Origin: Cycas panzhihuaensis
Taxonomy: Eukaryota > Cycadophyta
Direction of reading: 5' to 3'
Assembly (NCBI GenBank): GCA_023213395.1
Contig: CM041465.1
Location: 184,643,741-184,707,740, forward strand
Length of the DNA stretch: 64,000 bases
In this document: positions 50,480-61,420 of the stretch, one piece after another
How positions within the stretch are numbered: the first letter of the stretch is position 1
Layout: each line of letters begins with the position of its first letter
Notes under the pieces: model-generated
What the model was told of the DNA's origin: nothing
Databases searched by the model: none
Seen by the model: only the letters and a program-made list of their open reading frames with translations
Program-made: the position numbers and the translations under genes

Positions 50480-50830
50480 ATATTGCTAAGCTCCTTAGAC
50501 ATTCCACTCCCATTACTACATCAAAACCTCTAATCTTAAAGGTATAAAAGCCTATGGTGATTGTTATTATACCCAACTAAATTTATTATTACTTAATTTC
50601 TCCATGGTAAGGAATTAAATCCCCTCTAGGTATGTTGATATCAAAGTTTTTTTCCTTATCCACATTGAGCCTTAACCTTTAAAAAATGTCAATGTTGATA
50701 AAGTTATGGGTACTTCTTCAGTTGATAAGTATAATAAGATTTTATTTTTGACTATATCTATATACCTTATTGGTATTACATCATTCAATTCCAAATAGGA
50801 TAGCCATAGATATTTTAGTTTATCCATCAT
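50480..50830 (-). pseudogene. Chromovirus protease remnant
   Basis: The C-terminal part FKIRGFDVVMGVECLRSLAI matches the 'D.VLG.DWL' block after the retropepsin active site. It lies immediately before RT. The active-site triplet was not identified. Confidence 0.6.
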
Positions 50831-51199
50831 TTAGGGCTTAAGTTTTAAGTAATTTCTCATATTATTGATCATTTAGGATGTTTATGTACTCCTCTTCTTT
50901 TTTTTCTTCTTTTTAGTTGTCATCTATTTATACTATCTATACTTGTTTCCTTTTATGATAAATGAAAAGTTTGCCCCTATCTTATTTCTACCCATAATCA
51001 TAATAGAGTCCCTGAGCTCTCCTTTTAGCTTTTTTCGGATCTTCTTTAATAAGAGGTTCAGAGTTGATAGGTGGGATTGATCCCTTTAATGTCATGGCTA
51101 GCTTCTTATTGGGTAAAATATAAGATGTTGCCTTTTGAGTAATATATTGTTTAGTCATCATGGTTGCATGGAATACTTCTATTTGTCATGCCTTGCTTA

Positions 51200-51860
51200 T
51201 CACCTTTTTTAGAGTTGGTGGTTGAAGCCATCATATGTCTTCATATATATCACCCTAAAGGTTACTTATATAGAATGGCAAGATATGTTTGGCCTTGATA
51301 TACCCTTAATTTATAGCCTTTCAAATTCTTATGTATATTGGCTTACTAGTTTTTCTTCTTGGGAAAGAGTGAGTTAATTGTATGTGGTATAGATCTCCTT
51401 AATTTCCTTTTATTTATTCTATGAATACATCGGTGAACTCATTGAGGTATGCAATTCTCTAATGTTTCTTTCTCTATATATATGCTTAAATGTATAGGGC
51501 TCCTTTAGTGTACTCTATGGCAATGTCCAATTGGTCCTTCACATTTGCAATGTTGAATATTTTGAATGCATTCTTAATCTTAGCTATCCATTCATTAGAT
51601 TCTATCTTACCATCTTAGGAGTAATATGGTATTGTATGGTTAAGTTAAAATAGTGGCATTCTCATTTCCAAGGAATTTTCTACTCCTTTCAACTCTCTTC
51701 TAATTCCTTCACTATCTTTCTTCTCTCCTTTTATCCATTTCATCATGTTATCCATTCTCGATTCAAGTCTCTTATCTCCTAGGTATTTTACCATGTTGGT
51801 CCTCTTATTATACTTAACTTCAAAGGGCTTCTAAGTACTTGATTATAGTTTTAGTGTTGA
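51200..51860 (-). pseudogene. Chromovirus gag remnant
   Basis: The minus strand contains RIESNEWIAKIKNAFKIFN and VKDQLDIAIEYTKGAL, followed by LSQEEKLVSQYT, as in the retrotransposon gag domain (W...YF, A...L.G.A). The zinc knuckle was not seen. Confidence 0.6.
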
Positions 51861-51984
51861 GATTACTAATTGTCCAGTGATATCTTCTATTATTTTCAAT
51901 ATCTTTCTTTTTCTTTCATAAGGAAACCTCTTATATCAACATCAAATTTTAAGAATTTTTATTTCAAATACTCATCAAAATACA

Positions 51985-52802
51985 TTATTTAATAACTCAA
52001 AACTATGGTCTCTACACCATAATTCTAACGATTTAGACAAAAGTGAATTCTAATATCGATGGTAAAAGTTATGGTCCTTTTAAGATAGATCAAAATTTTA
52101 GGATTTAGAGATTGTAGCAATAGCTCTTAATAAAATGATAATAAATTTTGATCTTGATATCCAATTAAATTCAATCTAATTCCAATAGAAGGTAGACTTC
52201 AACATGCTCGTATCAAAAAATATTTTAGGTCAAATGGATACCCATAGCCAAAGTTATGGTCTTTTGAAGTTGTAGTAGTTGATTTTAAGCCCTACAAATA
52301 GTGATAGATAGTAAGTCAAACTAAATTCCCTATAAATTTCATAATTTTACTCCAAAACGCATGGTATAACCACTTAAAATTTATAAAATGAGCTTATTTA
52401 ATAACTCAAAATTATGGCCTCTAAACCATAATTCTATTGATTTAGACGAAATTGAATTCTAATATTGATAGTAAAGTTATAGCCCTTTTAAAGTAGATCA
52501 AAATTTTAGGGTTTAAAGATTGTAGCATTACCTCTTAATAAAATGATGATAAATTTTGATCTTGATATCCAATTAAATTCAATATAATTTTAATAGAATG
52601 TAGACTCCAATATGCTCATATCAAAAAATATTTTAGGTCAAATGAATACCCATAGCCAAAGTTATGGTCTTTTGAAGTTGTAGAAGTCGATTTTAAGCCC
52701 TAGAAATAGTGATAGATAGCAAGTCAAAATTGATTTCCCTATAAATTTCATAATTTCACTCCAAAACCTATGGTATAACCACTTAAAATTTATAAAATGA
52801 TC
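51985..52802. repeat. 409-bp tandem duplication
   Basis: Two adjacent copies, 51,985-52,393 and 52,394-52,802, agree closely over their whole length with scattered substitutions. Each begins TTATTTAATAACTCAAAA (or one base off). The pair lies between chromovirus gag and its 5' LTR. Confidence 0.9.
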
Positions 52803-52892
52803 TTATCGTCACAAATATATAGTTATTTTTTCTAAATTTATTCATGTACACTCTTAAAATTATAAATCACTGATAGTAAAAAAAAATGCAGA

Positions 52893-53200
52893 TGTAATAC
52901 TACTTGTGATGAACCTAAACTAAATTGGAAATAAAATTCTTGAATTATAATATAAAATTATAATAAATCATCCTCTACCCTAAAGGTACTAAGAGGAATA
53001 ACTTCCAAATCAAAATAAACTCATAATTCCAAGGTCTAATAAGTAAGCCTTTATATAGTGGCTTACTTGGATTATTCTAATCATATTTAATTATATTTGA
53101 AGTTGGTATTTTTTCTTGTGTTGCATAAATGTAACCTTATTTTAATCCATTTTTAATTCCACTTAAAGTTACTATTTTCTTAAGTTATGGAAACACAACA
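52893..53200 (-). repeat. Chromovirus 5' LTR
   Basis: Counterpart of 47,994-48,275; on the minus strand it begins TGTTGTGTTTCC. The inner boundary is approximate because no clear primer-binding site was found. Confidence 0.65.
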
Positions 53201-54029
53201 ATGGGCCTAATGGTATAGTTCCAAGCTTAGGAGCTTCATAATTTATAATCTTAGGTGTAAAAGAGTGCTCTATTAAATAACAGTAAAATGGAGGAAGAAT
53301 AATAAGGAAAAATCATAGGCAATTCAAATTATAGATGGTGGTTCCAATAACAATGCCATTTCTCTATCACACATGCTTAAGAAAAATAAATTTCTAATAA
53401 AAGCCTATGAGGCTTATGAATTTTTTAATTGCAATACATTATGGTTAGGCAGATGTTAATGAAATAGATAAAAAAATTTAAACTATAATTAGGATCTAGC
53501 ATTATTATTATAGTATAGAAGTAAATGCCATGTAAACAAAACCAAAACAATATAGAACTAGAGATAACATATGAAATTATTAACTACTATTGAATCGAAT
53601 GATGAAAAATGAATATTAATTAATTAATAGTAATAAGAAGATGTCCATAACTATATCTTTCATTTTTTCAGATAAGGAAGACTCCTTTAATACACCTTCC
53701 TTAAGGGAGGGAGAATAGAGAAACATTCCAAGACATAGTTAATTGGAAATTGCATCCTAGATATATACATACGAATACATGCATATATAATATCTAAAAT
53801 ATCTTATCAAAATGTTGACCTCTAATATTTTTATATAATAATTTACTTGAGGTTGGCATTCATATTAATTTATTATTTTTTGTTAGCATAAGCTTCCATC
53901 TTAAAATGCCATTTCTTCTAAGGCTGCCTCCATTTAGAATGGGAACACAATAAATAAAGCATCTTTTTTCTACAAGCAATATAAATAGATTGATAAAACC
54001 TAACTATTTGATTTCAAAATTATTTAGAA
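53201..54029. other. No gene recognised
   Basis: AT-rich DNA between two gypsy remnants; no frame could be assigned. Confidence 0.4.
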
Positions 54030-55557
54030 AAGGGTAAAGGAAAATCTAGCAATTGATGCATTATCCAAAGAGTATGAAGATCCTACCCTAATAGTAATGA
54101 TAGCTACTAAATTAAGTTAGATTAAGAAGATCTAAGACTAATACAATAACTACTTAAAATTATTAAAAATCTTTAACAAAATTAAATTGATTGTCCAAGA
54201 CCACAAATAGAACTTCAAAGACAAGACTATCTTCTATAAAGATTAAAGATATATACCATTAAAGGCATATTTCATTTCCAAAATAGTATAAGATTATCAT
54301 GATGCACCCTTAGCACATCATATAAATATATAAAAAATGTACACTAACATTGAGAGATTTTTCTATTAGTATGGAATGAAAAAGACAATTGAGAAATAAA
54401 ATTGGAATGTGATGCATGGCAAAGATAAAAGGTAAACAAGATATAAACACTAAAACTCTTATAATTGTTGCATATCCCATACTATAAATTATAGAACATA
54501 TCAATGGGTTTTATCATAAGACTACCGACATGATAAAGAAAGGATATAACATGGATTGTACTAGATAAATTAATTATGCATACTTCATGTTAAATAAGAC
54601 AATATACAAAGCACCTCAAATAATAGAAATATTCATTAAAAAAGTATATTCACTATATGAGTTTCCGAAAGGAATAATCTACAGTAGAGGCCTAAATTTC
54701 ACTAATAATTTTTTGTGATAGTTACTTTAAATGACGTGTGTAAAGCTCAATATGACCATAGTGTATCATCCAAAAACTAATAGCCAAGTTGAAGCAAGAA
54801 ATAAATGCCTAGAAGGATACCTACAAAACTATTTAGATGACAAGCAAAATGAGTAAGACAAATGACTTCACCTAGTGAGTCTTAATGCTATACCTTATAC
54901 TAAATGGCAATAGAAATGTTATTATACATGACACTCTATGGATATCCTCCACCTTCAATTAAAAATAAATACAACAATAGATACCAAAATGCAAGTTGTT
55001 AAGAAAATTTTATAAGAATTACAAGACATAATTGGGACTCTAAAAAAAAAAGAAAAACTTGCCATAGCAAAACATAGAACACAACAACAAGCAAACCAAT
55101 ATTGAATCAAAGGAACCTTCTCTAAAGGAGATACAATTTTTGTTTGTTTATTACATACTGGAAAACAACCTTAGGAAACAAAGGCAAACAAAAACTAACT
55201 TCAAGATTCAATGATTTATATAGAATTTAATTGGAAGTAAGCAATGTTACATATGCTTTAGTCTTATTGAATAAAGGGAAAATTTGTAGGCTCTACCATG
55301 TATCATATTTAAAAGGGAGATTTGGAAAGATAAATACCTACAAAACTAGATTCCTAATTTTGGGCAAGAAAGACAAACTATCACTCCAATTAGAAGGTAT
55401 ATTGGAAGAGAGAAGAAAGATACTGAGATCCATAATAGAAAGAGTATTTGATCAATTAGGAAAACCTCCTAATAGAAGACCCCACATGGAAAACAAATGC
55501 TTTTACCTAAAGCCATTTGAACTTTCTAAAGCTTTGAAGACAAGCTTTTTACGATAG
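54030..55557 (+). pseudogene. Ty3/gypsy RNase H end, integrase and GPY/F remnant
   Basis: The plus strand first reads ENLAIDALSKEYEDPTLIVM (end of RNase H), then YHDAPLAHHINI, KMYTNIERFFYQYGMKK and a decayed integrase core in which MTIVYHPKTNSQVEARNKCL and LYGYPPPSIKNK stand out. The C-terminal open stretch 55231-55557 reads VSNVTYALVLLNKGKICRLY and HVSYLKGRFGKI, the GPY/F part. Its last 60 residues match no domain known to me. Stops are frequent up to 55,230. It is on the opposite strand to the chromovirus on its left, so a separate insertion. Confidence 0.72.
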
Positions 55558-56087
55558 GCTAGATAAATATATCAAAGAGGTGTAAAGGGGGTGCAATAAC
55601 GTAGAAGAAATATATATACTTTTCCATTAAGTCTCAAAGAGAAATTGGTCGTAGAAAATTAGTATAAGTTTGAACTTGTACAAAAACACCATTATGTTTG
55701 GGATGCTCCACTACACTTGCAGAAGAGTTTATATCTTTATTATTTTTCAATAAAAATTCTAGCCTTTATGAAATGCCATTTCACCACCACAACCCTCATT
55801 GTTTGGGAACCATAGCTGTAATAATTGTTTACCATGGTTTTGCATTAGTATAATATAAAATAAGGTCAGAGTCTAATTCTTTTTCTAAGATGTGACGATG
55901 TGTGTGTGTGAGAGAATGTGTTTGCCACTAGTGGCAATACATTTTGGTTAGTGATGTGACATATCTATAGATGTGCTCTCCTTTCTCACTTATTTCCATA
56001 GTGGAGGCCATTGTGATATTTACTTCCATAATGTGGTTTGGCGTATCATTGCATACACATCACAAAAATTATTTTAAATATACAAAA
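55558..56087. other. No gene recognised
   Basis: AT-rich, with a short GT-repeat (about 55,900). Probably part of the decayed gypsy or the spacer before the host gene. Confidence 0.4.
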
Positions 56088-56101
56088 AGCTCACGTGAGC
56101 T
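56088..56101. promoter_or_regulatory. Palindromic G-box / ABRE-like site
   Basis: AGCTCACGTGAGCT is a perfect 14-bp palindrome with the G-box core CACGTG at 56,092-56,097. bZIP factors of the ABA pathway bind CACGTG-type sites and many LEA genes are controlled through them. It lies about 0.8 kb before the LEA-like start codon, so its link to that gene is inference. Confidence 0.45.
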
Positions 56102-56339
56102 CTTTTGGTGGGTCACGAATTATATATTCCACTACATTACTTAGAATAACAGGACAATAAAGAACGTGTAAGATGTTCAAATATCAAACCGAAACACACG
56201 GTGAAGATCCCCACAAACAAGTGGTGAAGTACAAGAGTAAATAAAGAGAGGGATGATGAGACGAAATTTCTTAGTTTCAGATTTAGATCGAGACCAATAG
56301 TGTAACCCCAATAATGTAAGCCAACTGTCTTACGAGTAC

Positions 56340-56900
56340 GCCCCTCGTGGTTGGTTCGTCCGACCCGTTCAATCAAGTTGACGAGTCTCCGTCCACGCGC
56401 ACCACACGGGGACCTCTAAAGACCTCCGATTTTTCCATGTAATGACGGTTGTCATGGATACAGACAACCAACCCTACGATTCTGCCAACGAGGTGGGTTG
56501 TTCTGACCGATACTCCCGCTTGGAGGGAAGTTGGCACGGGAGCGTCAGAAAAGCGGAGCGCGTTAAGAAAAGAAGGCGTCGTCGTCATCCGACGACTCAG
56601 TCATTGACGGAGTGAAGTGTCAAGTTCACTCGGTGCACGCAAAGAAAGCGTCAATCGGAAATGACGACCGTTCCGTCCTTTACTGTAGTTTCGTGTTAAG
56701 ATTGGATACTCCCACGGCGCCGATCGAATATCTTGCTCTATTTATTTATTTATTTAAATTTGCTTCTGTGAAGGTTGCTTATTTAAAGCGATGGCCCTGC
56801 AGCGTCTAGCAAGCCTAAGCCTGTGAGTAGCAAGCTGTATTATTGTTGGCAGACGATTATTTGCTTTGTATGCGGGGAGGGGAAGATTGTAGATGTGCAA
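56340..56900 (+). promoter_or_regulatory. Promoter and 5' UTR region of LEA_3-like gene
   Basis: Base composition changes here to clearly GC-richer, CpG-containing DNA, unlike the flanking elements. A TATA-type stretch (TATTTATTTATTTATTTAAA, about 56,738-56,757) lies about 145-165 bp before the start codon. TGACG words (as-1-like) occur near 56,600-56,670. Minus-strand ORFs here are not supported by any family. The transcription start was not identified. Confidence 0.45.
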
Positions 56901-57419
56901 ATGGCGAGATCGGTGTTGAATTTGAAGGTCGCTCTGCCTGCGCTTGGACTTCCGAATATCGCAAGGTCTGTATGTTTCCCTCTGCATGTTTTAAGCTTGG
57001 CCGAGGAACTCCAGCATTTTGTGCTAAATATCTTTCAAAACAGCGTTGCTTTTGATATTTTCATTCTGTAGTACCAATTTCCCAGGGATATTTTGTTAAT
57101 TTGTACAGAAATTAATTAAATACCGTGTTTGCACACGATTGCTCTGTCGTTCAACTGCAGGAGAGGATTCGCTGCGGTGGCACCAAAAGCAGATCATAAG
57201 AGAGGGATTCTTGAGGGAGGGAGCGAAGAAGGGGGAAATTATAATAATACCGAAAATAGGCGACCGGAACATAGTAAGAGTTGGTGGATGCCTCACCCCG
57301 TCACCGGCGACTTTGTTCCAGAAAATCAGCTCAATTTAGAGACTCATCGCGATGTCGGCCAAGTCAGGGATAATCTTATCGCTAATCAGTCCGCTTCTGC
57401 TCGTGCAGCCGCAGATTAA
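56901..57419 (+). CDS. LEA_3 / SAG21-like protein, two exons
   Basis: Exon 1 is 56,901-56,965 and exon 2 is 57,161-57,419 (TAA at 57,417). The 195-bp intron begins GT and ends with a pyrimidine-flanked CTGCAG. Splicing after two bases of a codon joins PNIA to RRGFAAVAP and gives 107 residues. LEA_3 family proteins begin MARS..N.K, have an R-R-G-Y/F-A-A block after a short hydrophobic, basic leader, and carry a W.PDP.TG...PE motif near the end. Here MARSVLNLKVALPALGLPN, RRGFAAVAP and SWWMPHPVTGDFVPENQ match all three. The family (Arabidopsis SAG21 is a member) is stress- and ABA-induced and mitochondrial; the N-terminus here looks like such a presequence. The middle is Gly/Glu/Asn-rich and likely disordered. 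No stops or broken splice sites were seen. The only intact host gene found here. Confidence 0.85.
56966..57160 (+). other. Intron of LEA_3-like gene
   Basis: GT at 56,966 and AG at 57,159-57,160, phase 2. It is AT-richer than the exons (about 195 bp). Its position before the RRGFAA block agrees with the family layout as I know it. Confidence 0.8.
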
Positions 57420-57960
57420 AAATACTTGATCGGAATCCATATTATTGTCTAAGGGATGCGATCGGGAAGAAGCCTCGTATGAATCTTGTATACGAGTCCA
57501 ATATCATATCGCTTGCTACAAATTCTCTATTAAATTTTATGCTACCGATTGTAATGACTTTGCGATTAATGAACGTGAAGCCTTTCCAATGTTAATGCAC
57601 TGGTTTGACATGCTCATAGCCCTTGTTATGATACAGATTTACCTGCGTAGAAATTAATTAGGGATCGAATCTATGTCTGTTACCAAGCTTGCTCCCGTTA
57701 ACGTTTCAATATTTCGCACATCATTGAGGTAATTCTTTGCAATAGTTCCGATGCCACAAGTCGGAGGGTTTTGGAAACCGTGGATGAACTCCACGTTAGT
57801 GTTCTAACGTAGCGGAGTATGGCGATGCCGTTCAATTCCTTCTCGGGATAACGGTTTACCCTACCTCTGTATGTGTCTCGCTTGCCAGTTCATTTGACAC
57901 GAAATGGTTTGCGCCACGCGTCAGATTTGGCGGTCGTTCTTCTCTCGCATTATTCTCTTC
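57420..57960 (+). other. Downstream flank of LEA_3-like gene
   Basis: Composition stays moderately GC-rich, then returns to AT-rich near 57,960. The short open frame at 57,445-57,657 resembles no known protein and is probably 3' UTR. No AATAAA was seen close to the stop. Confidence 0.4.
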
Positions 57961-59719
57961 ATACATGGTTTGAATTTTCATTTAGTTTGATTAAAAATGC
58001 TTCCATGAATTTTTTTATTTAAAAAATAACCCTGTTAATCTGCATCTACTTGTTAATTATGATTCACGAACTGGTGACTAAATCTCCCCATAATTTCACC
58101 AATCTTTGACTGTAATCGGGAAATTGAATTTTAAAACATTCAAAACCTTTTTTTTATAAAAAATGGGGCACTTCTCTTTCTCCAATATCCTCAAAAAAAG
58201 AAAAGAAAGATTCATGGTGGGGAGAGGGAGATCATATAAGAAAATTAGAGTTATATGGTATATCAAAAAACAATTAAAACTTGAAAATAATAATAATAAT
58301 AATAATAATAATATATAAGCATTTTAAAGGCTTTATTGAAGATGTGATTATAATTTCCCTTTTTTCCCCCCCTAAAACAATGCTTTAAAAACTCATTCAC
58401 TTTGGCAAGCTCATGTCTTGGCTTGTTATATCTTTTAGTCTAACACTCAACATTTGCCATAATTTTTGCAATTGAAGGAGGATCTTCAAATATGCACTTA
58501 ACAACTTCCTTGTTTTGCTTTGTAGGTCTACTGACTTGCTTAGAACTAGGAGTACTAGGGGCTCCAAGTCCTTACGTTCACCCTAATCCCTTGTGAATTG
58601 TGAAGTTCTCCTAATTATAACCCTAATGCTTTTTGAAGTATTTTTCTCTCCCGTTGATGTCTCAACTAGCTACACTAAATATCCTATTTAGCAATGTCAG
58701 CATTCTAACCATCTTCTACCTCATTAGACAAAATATCAGTAACAGAGTCATTATTTTAAGCATGAGACCTCTGTGGATGATTATGTTGTTTATATCCTTT
58801 GAGACTGGCCCCTCCACTCACTAGGAGTGCCTCTTCTAAACTCGTTGAAATCTCTTGATTTTTTTTCTAACAATATAAGGAAAAGACTTTTGTATTGGAG
58901 GATCAACTACGCTTAACCAACATCCATCTCCAAAGACTAAGAAACTTGCAAAATCAAATTAACATAGGTAGTTAAGCCCATTACAAGACCTCAACATCCC
59001 TTTTTATCCTAAAACTACCTTGCAATAGTTTCACCAAATTAGGGATGATATTTCCATCAACCTTGTTAACCTAATATTATCAAAAAATAATTCTTAGAAC
59101 TACAACCTTCTAATACAACATTACAACTCTACTTTGCCTGAAAATAACCTTAATGGTAGGCAAAATCACCAGTTAGTTGTTTTTACCATAGTTATACTGC
59201 CAAAACAAATTAATAACACTTTCCTTTGTCCCACATACATCATGAACTCTGATCCCTAATTTTGGTTTACTAAGTATTTATTTAGTTAATAGTTTATTAG
59301 GGTAACTTTGCCACATTTATTGGGATTTTTTCTTTAGGCTCAATTCTAGAATTTGAAATCCCTATTATTGCACTTCTTTGATGAGAAGCAAGTTGTTAGG
59401 TACTTGGAGAGATTGAATGAAAATCGATAGTAAATAGGCAAAATTATGGAGAAACTCCAACAAAATATATTGATAAAAAAATATAATGATAAGTTTATAC
59501 ATTGATAGGTACTTATATTAGTTTGAAGGCCTCCCCCTAAAGGACACATCCATTCTTAACTAAATGATTATAAATCTTAATTAATTAAATTTATCCCCCT
59601 TAAGATGGCTCATTTTCAAACATCATGGTTTATAACTTTAGAAACCATCCAAGTATTTTTGTCGATTATCATGTTGTATCTTCTATTATCAATTACTTTC
59701 GTTTAATGAGGTACCCCTA
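57961..59719. other. No gene recognised, AAT microsatellite inside
   Basis: AT-rich sequence with no assignable frame. A run of AAT units lies at about 58,285-58,312. Confidence 0.45.
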
Positions 59720-60448
59720 AATAGTCTTACTATGCAGTTGTTTATCACAGTACTACAGTATGGCTTTAGAAATAATGATTAACTTCCTCTCTTCATCCAC
59801 TTAAAGAATCTTGGTCTGTAAACGAGTGAATTTCTCAATCTTCTTCTTCAAATATGAAACACAAAAAATATTATGTATATGATATGATTTAGGAAGTTCT
59901 GAGACATAAGCAATATTGTCAACTCTTTGTTTTACCATATAAGGTCCATAGTATCTGGGACTCAACTTTTCCCTTCATGTCCATTTGAGTGATGCATGTT
60001 TGTATGGTTGTAGATAAACATATACCAGACTCCTTTTAGAAATTCTTGTTTTCTGAAAAGCTTGTCCACCTATTGTTTCATCTAATTTTGAACTCTTATC
60101 AAGTACTCTTCCCTTAACTAATTTTCCCATTTGATGGCAAGGTATGACTTGCAGTTTCCCTAGTTGTTCACCCCATAATATGTTGGTTTTTCCATCTTGT
60201 TTATACCTCATGAATATTTTATCCAAATTAGTTTCAAATTTCTTGATTATCTTTAGCCACTGGTTTTCTAAAATCACATCGTAGCCACTAACACTTGCCA
60301 TGCAATAGTCATTGGTGATGGTTTCATCTTCAATATTGAGCTTGAGATTTTCTAGTATCCCTGGCTTAGGATGAATTACCTTTCCCCTACTTGAATTTGA
60401 ATATTTAGGCTCTACATCAAAAAGAGTTTTAAACATTGTGTTATGCAT
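59720..60448 (-). pseudogene. Fused gypsy protease end and integrase GPY/F end
   Basis: A 157-codon open frame (59,975-60,448) starts in the post-active-site part of a retropepsin (YCMASVSGYDVILENQWL) and, some 60 residues later, without a break reads RISKRSLVYVYLQPYKHASL. After one stop the same frame continues SPRYYGPYMVKQRVDNIAYV and HIHNIFCVSYLKKKIEK. Those are integrase GPY/F sequences. RT, RNase H and integrase core, normally 2.5-3 kb between these parts, are missing. An internal deletion is the simplest reading. Confidence 0.78.
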
Positions 60449-60859
60449 TTATTTATAAAATTGTTGGTCCTACTAGAATAAACCAAGATGTTAATTAATT
60501 ACTTCTTAATGAACCCATGTAGTTTGAGAATGTTTTGTTGGGTAATCCCAACCATAGTTGAAAGAGACATCTATGGCATGATCTCCCTTAGGATTGACAT
60601 TTTCTCGATTGTGCTCTAGGTCATCTTTACTCTCCATTAGATCATCCTCGATTGAGCTTAATTCAATGGTAAAAAATTAATTCTGTGTATATCTAACACA
60701 AAGGCTCTTCTTTTGTAAATCTTTTTACTCTACCTTAGACCTTTGCAGTGTAGGTTTTATTGATCTAGTTTGATTAGAAGGCCTATTTTGGATTACCAAT
60801 TATTTTGTTAATGATACAATTTGAGATGAAGATATTGGTGTATTCATTCAAGCAAATAG

Positions 60860-61420
60860 AGGGACATAAATTCAAGATCTGGATCCACATAGAGATTTAA
60901 CCTTATCCTCATATATGTGAGCTTGTTGGATAGCTTTGTTGAGGGTTAGTGGTTCTGATATTAAGACATTAACTTGAATTTCCTTTGCTAAGTTGTAAAT
61001 GTATAATTGGATCTTTCTATATTTGGGTGTGTCTTTAATTACATATGATAATTTAGTGAAGGTGGTGTCATACTCTTTCACCAATCCTATCTGTTGGAGT
61101 TTTTAGAGCTCATAGTAGTAGTCCTGATTAGTAATTGTCTTAAATCTTTTGAAGAATAATGTTATAAACACACCCCATAAAGGTTATTAAGTTTAGTATT
61201 TGATTTGCACTAGGCTTTGCCACCATTCGTATGCTATGCCATCTAGATATAAAGTGGCCAACCATATTTGTTCCTCATCTTTAATTCTCATTAAACAAAA
61301 ATATTTTTCCATTAGTTGAATCCATACGTGCAAGTCTTGTGTTTTCTACTCAATACTAAATCATTGGATCATGACTTTTTAAAGATTTTCTTCTTTTTAT
61401 AATTGTATAAATTATATGTA
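60860..61420 (-). pseudogene. Ty3/gypsy gag remnant
   Basis: The minus strand reads DLHVWIQLMEKYFCLMRIKD, EEQIWLATLYLDGIAYEWWQ and, in the open part 60872-61084, KEYDTTFTKLSYVIKDT, YIYNLAKEIQVNV and LNKAIQQAHIYED. This is the retrotransposon gag domain with its W..L..YF and A..L.G.A..WW signatures. The expected zinc knuckle is not visible after it. It belongs with the protease-GPY/F fusion at 59,720-60,448. Confidence 0.8.

Larger units (their letters stand above)
47994..53200 (-). mobile_element. Ty3/gypsy chromovirus, decayed
   Basis: Two related LTRs (about 47,994-48,275 and about 52,893-53,200) bracket minus-strand gag, protease, RT, integrase and chromodomain remnants. The LTRs align along their length but differ by many substitutions and indels. 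I could not settle the outer boundaries or a TSD. A 409-bp block is duplicated in the leader next to the 5' LTR. Chromoviruses use the chromodomain to direct insertion into heterochromatin. Confidence 0.78.

Noticed and set aside
56137-56588. Two minus-strand ORFs upstream of the LEA-like gene
   Set aside because: No family resemblance and no start or splice support; the GC-rich sequence allows chance ORFs, and the area fits a promoter better.
57445-57657. 70-codon ORF downstream of the LEA-like gene
   Set aside because: Unrecognised, low support; more likely 3' UTR or flank.
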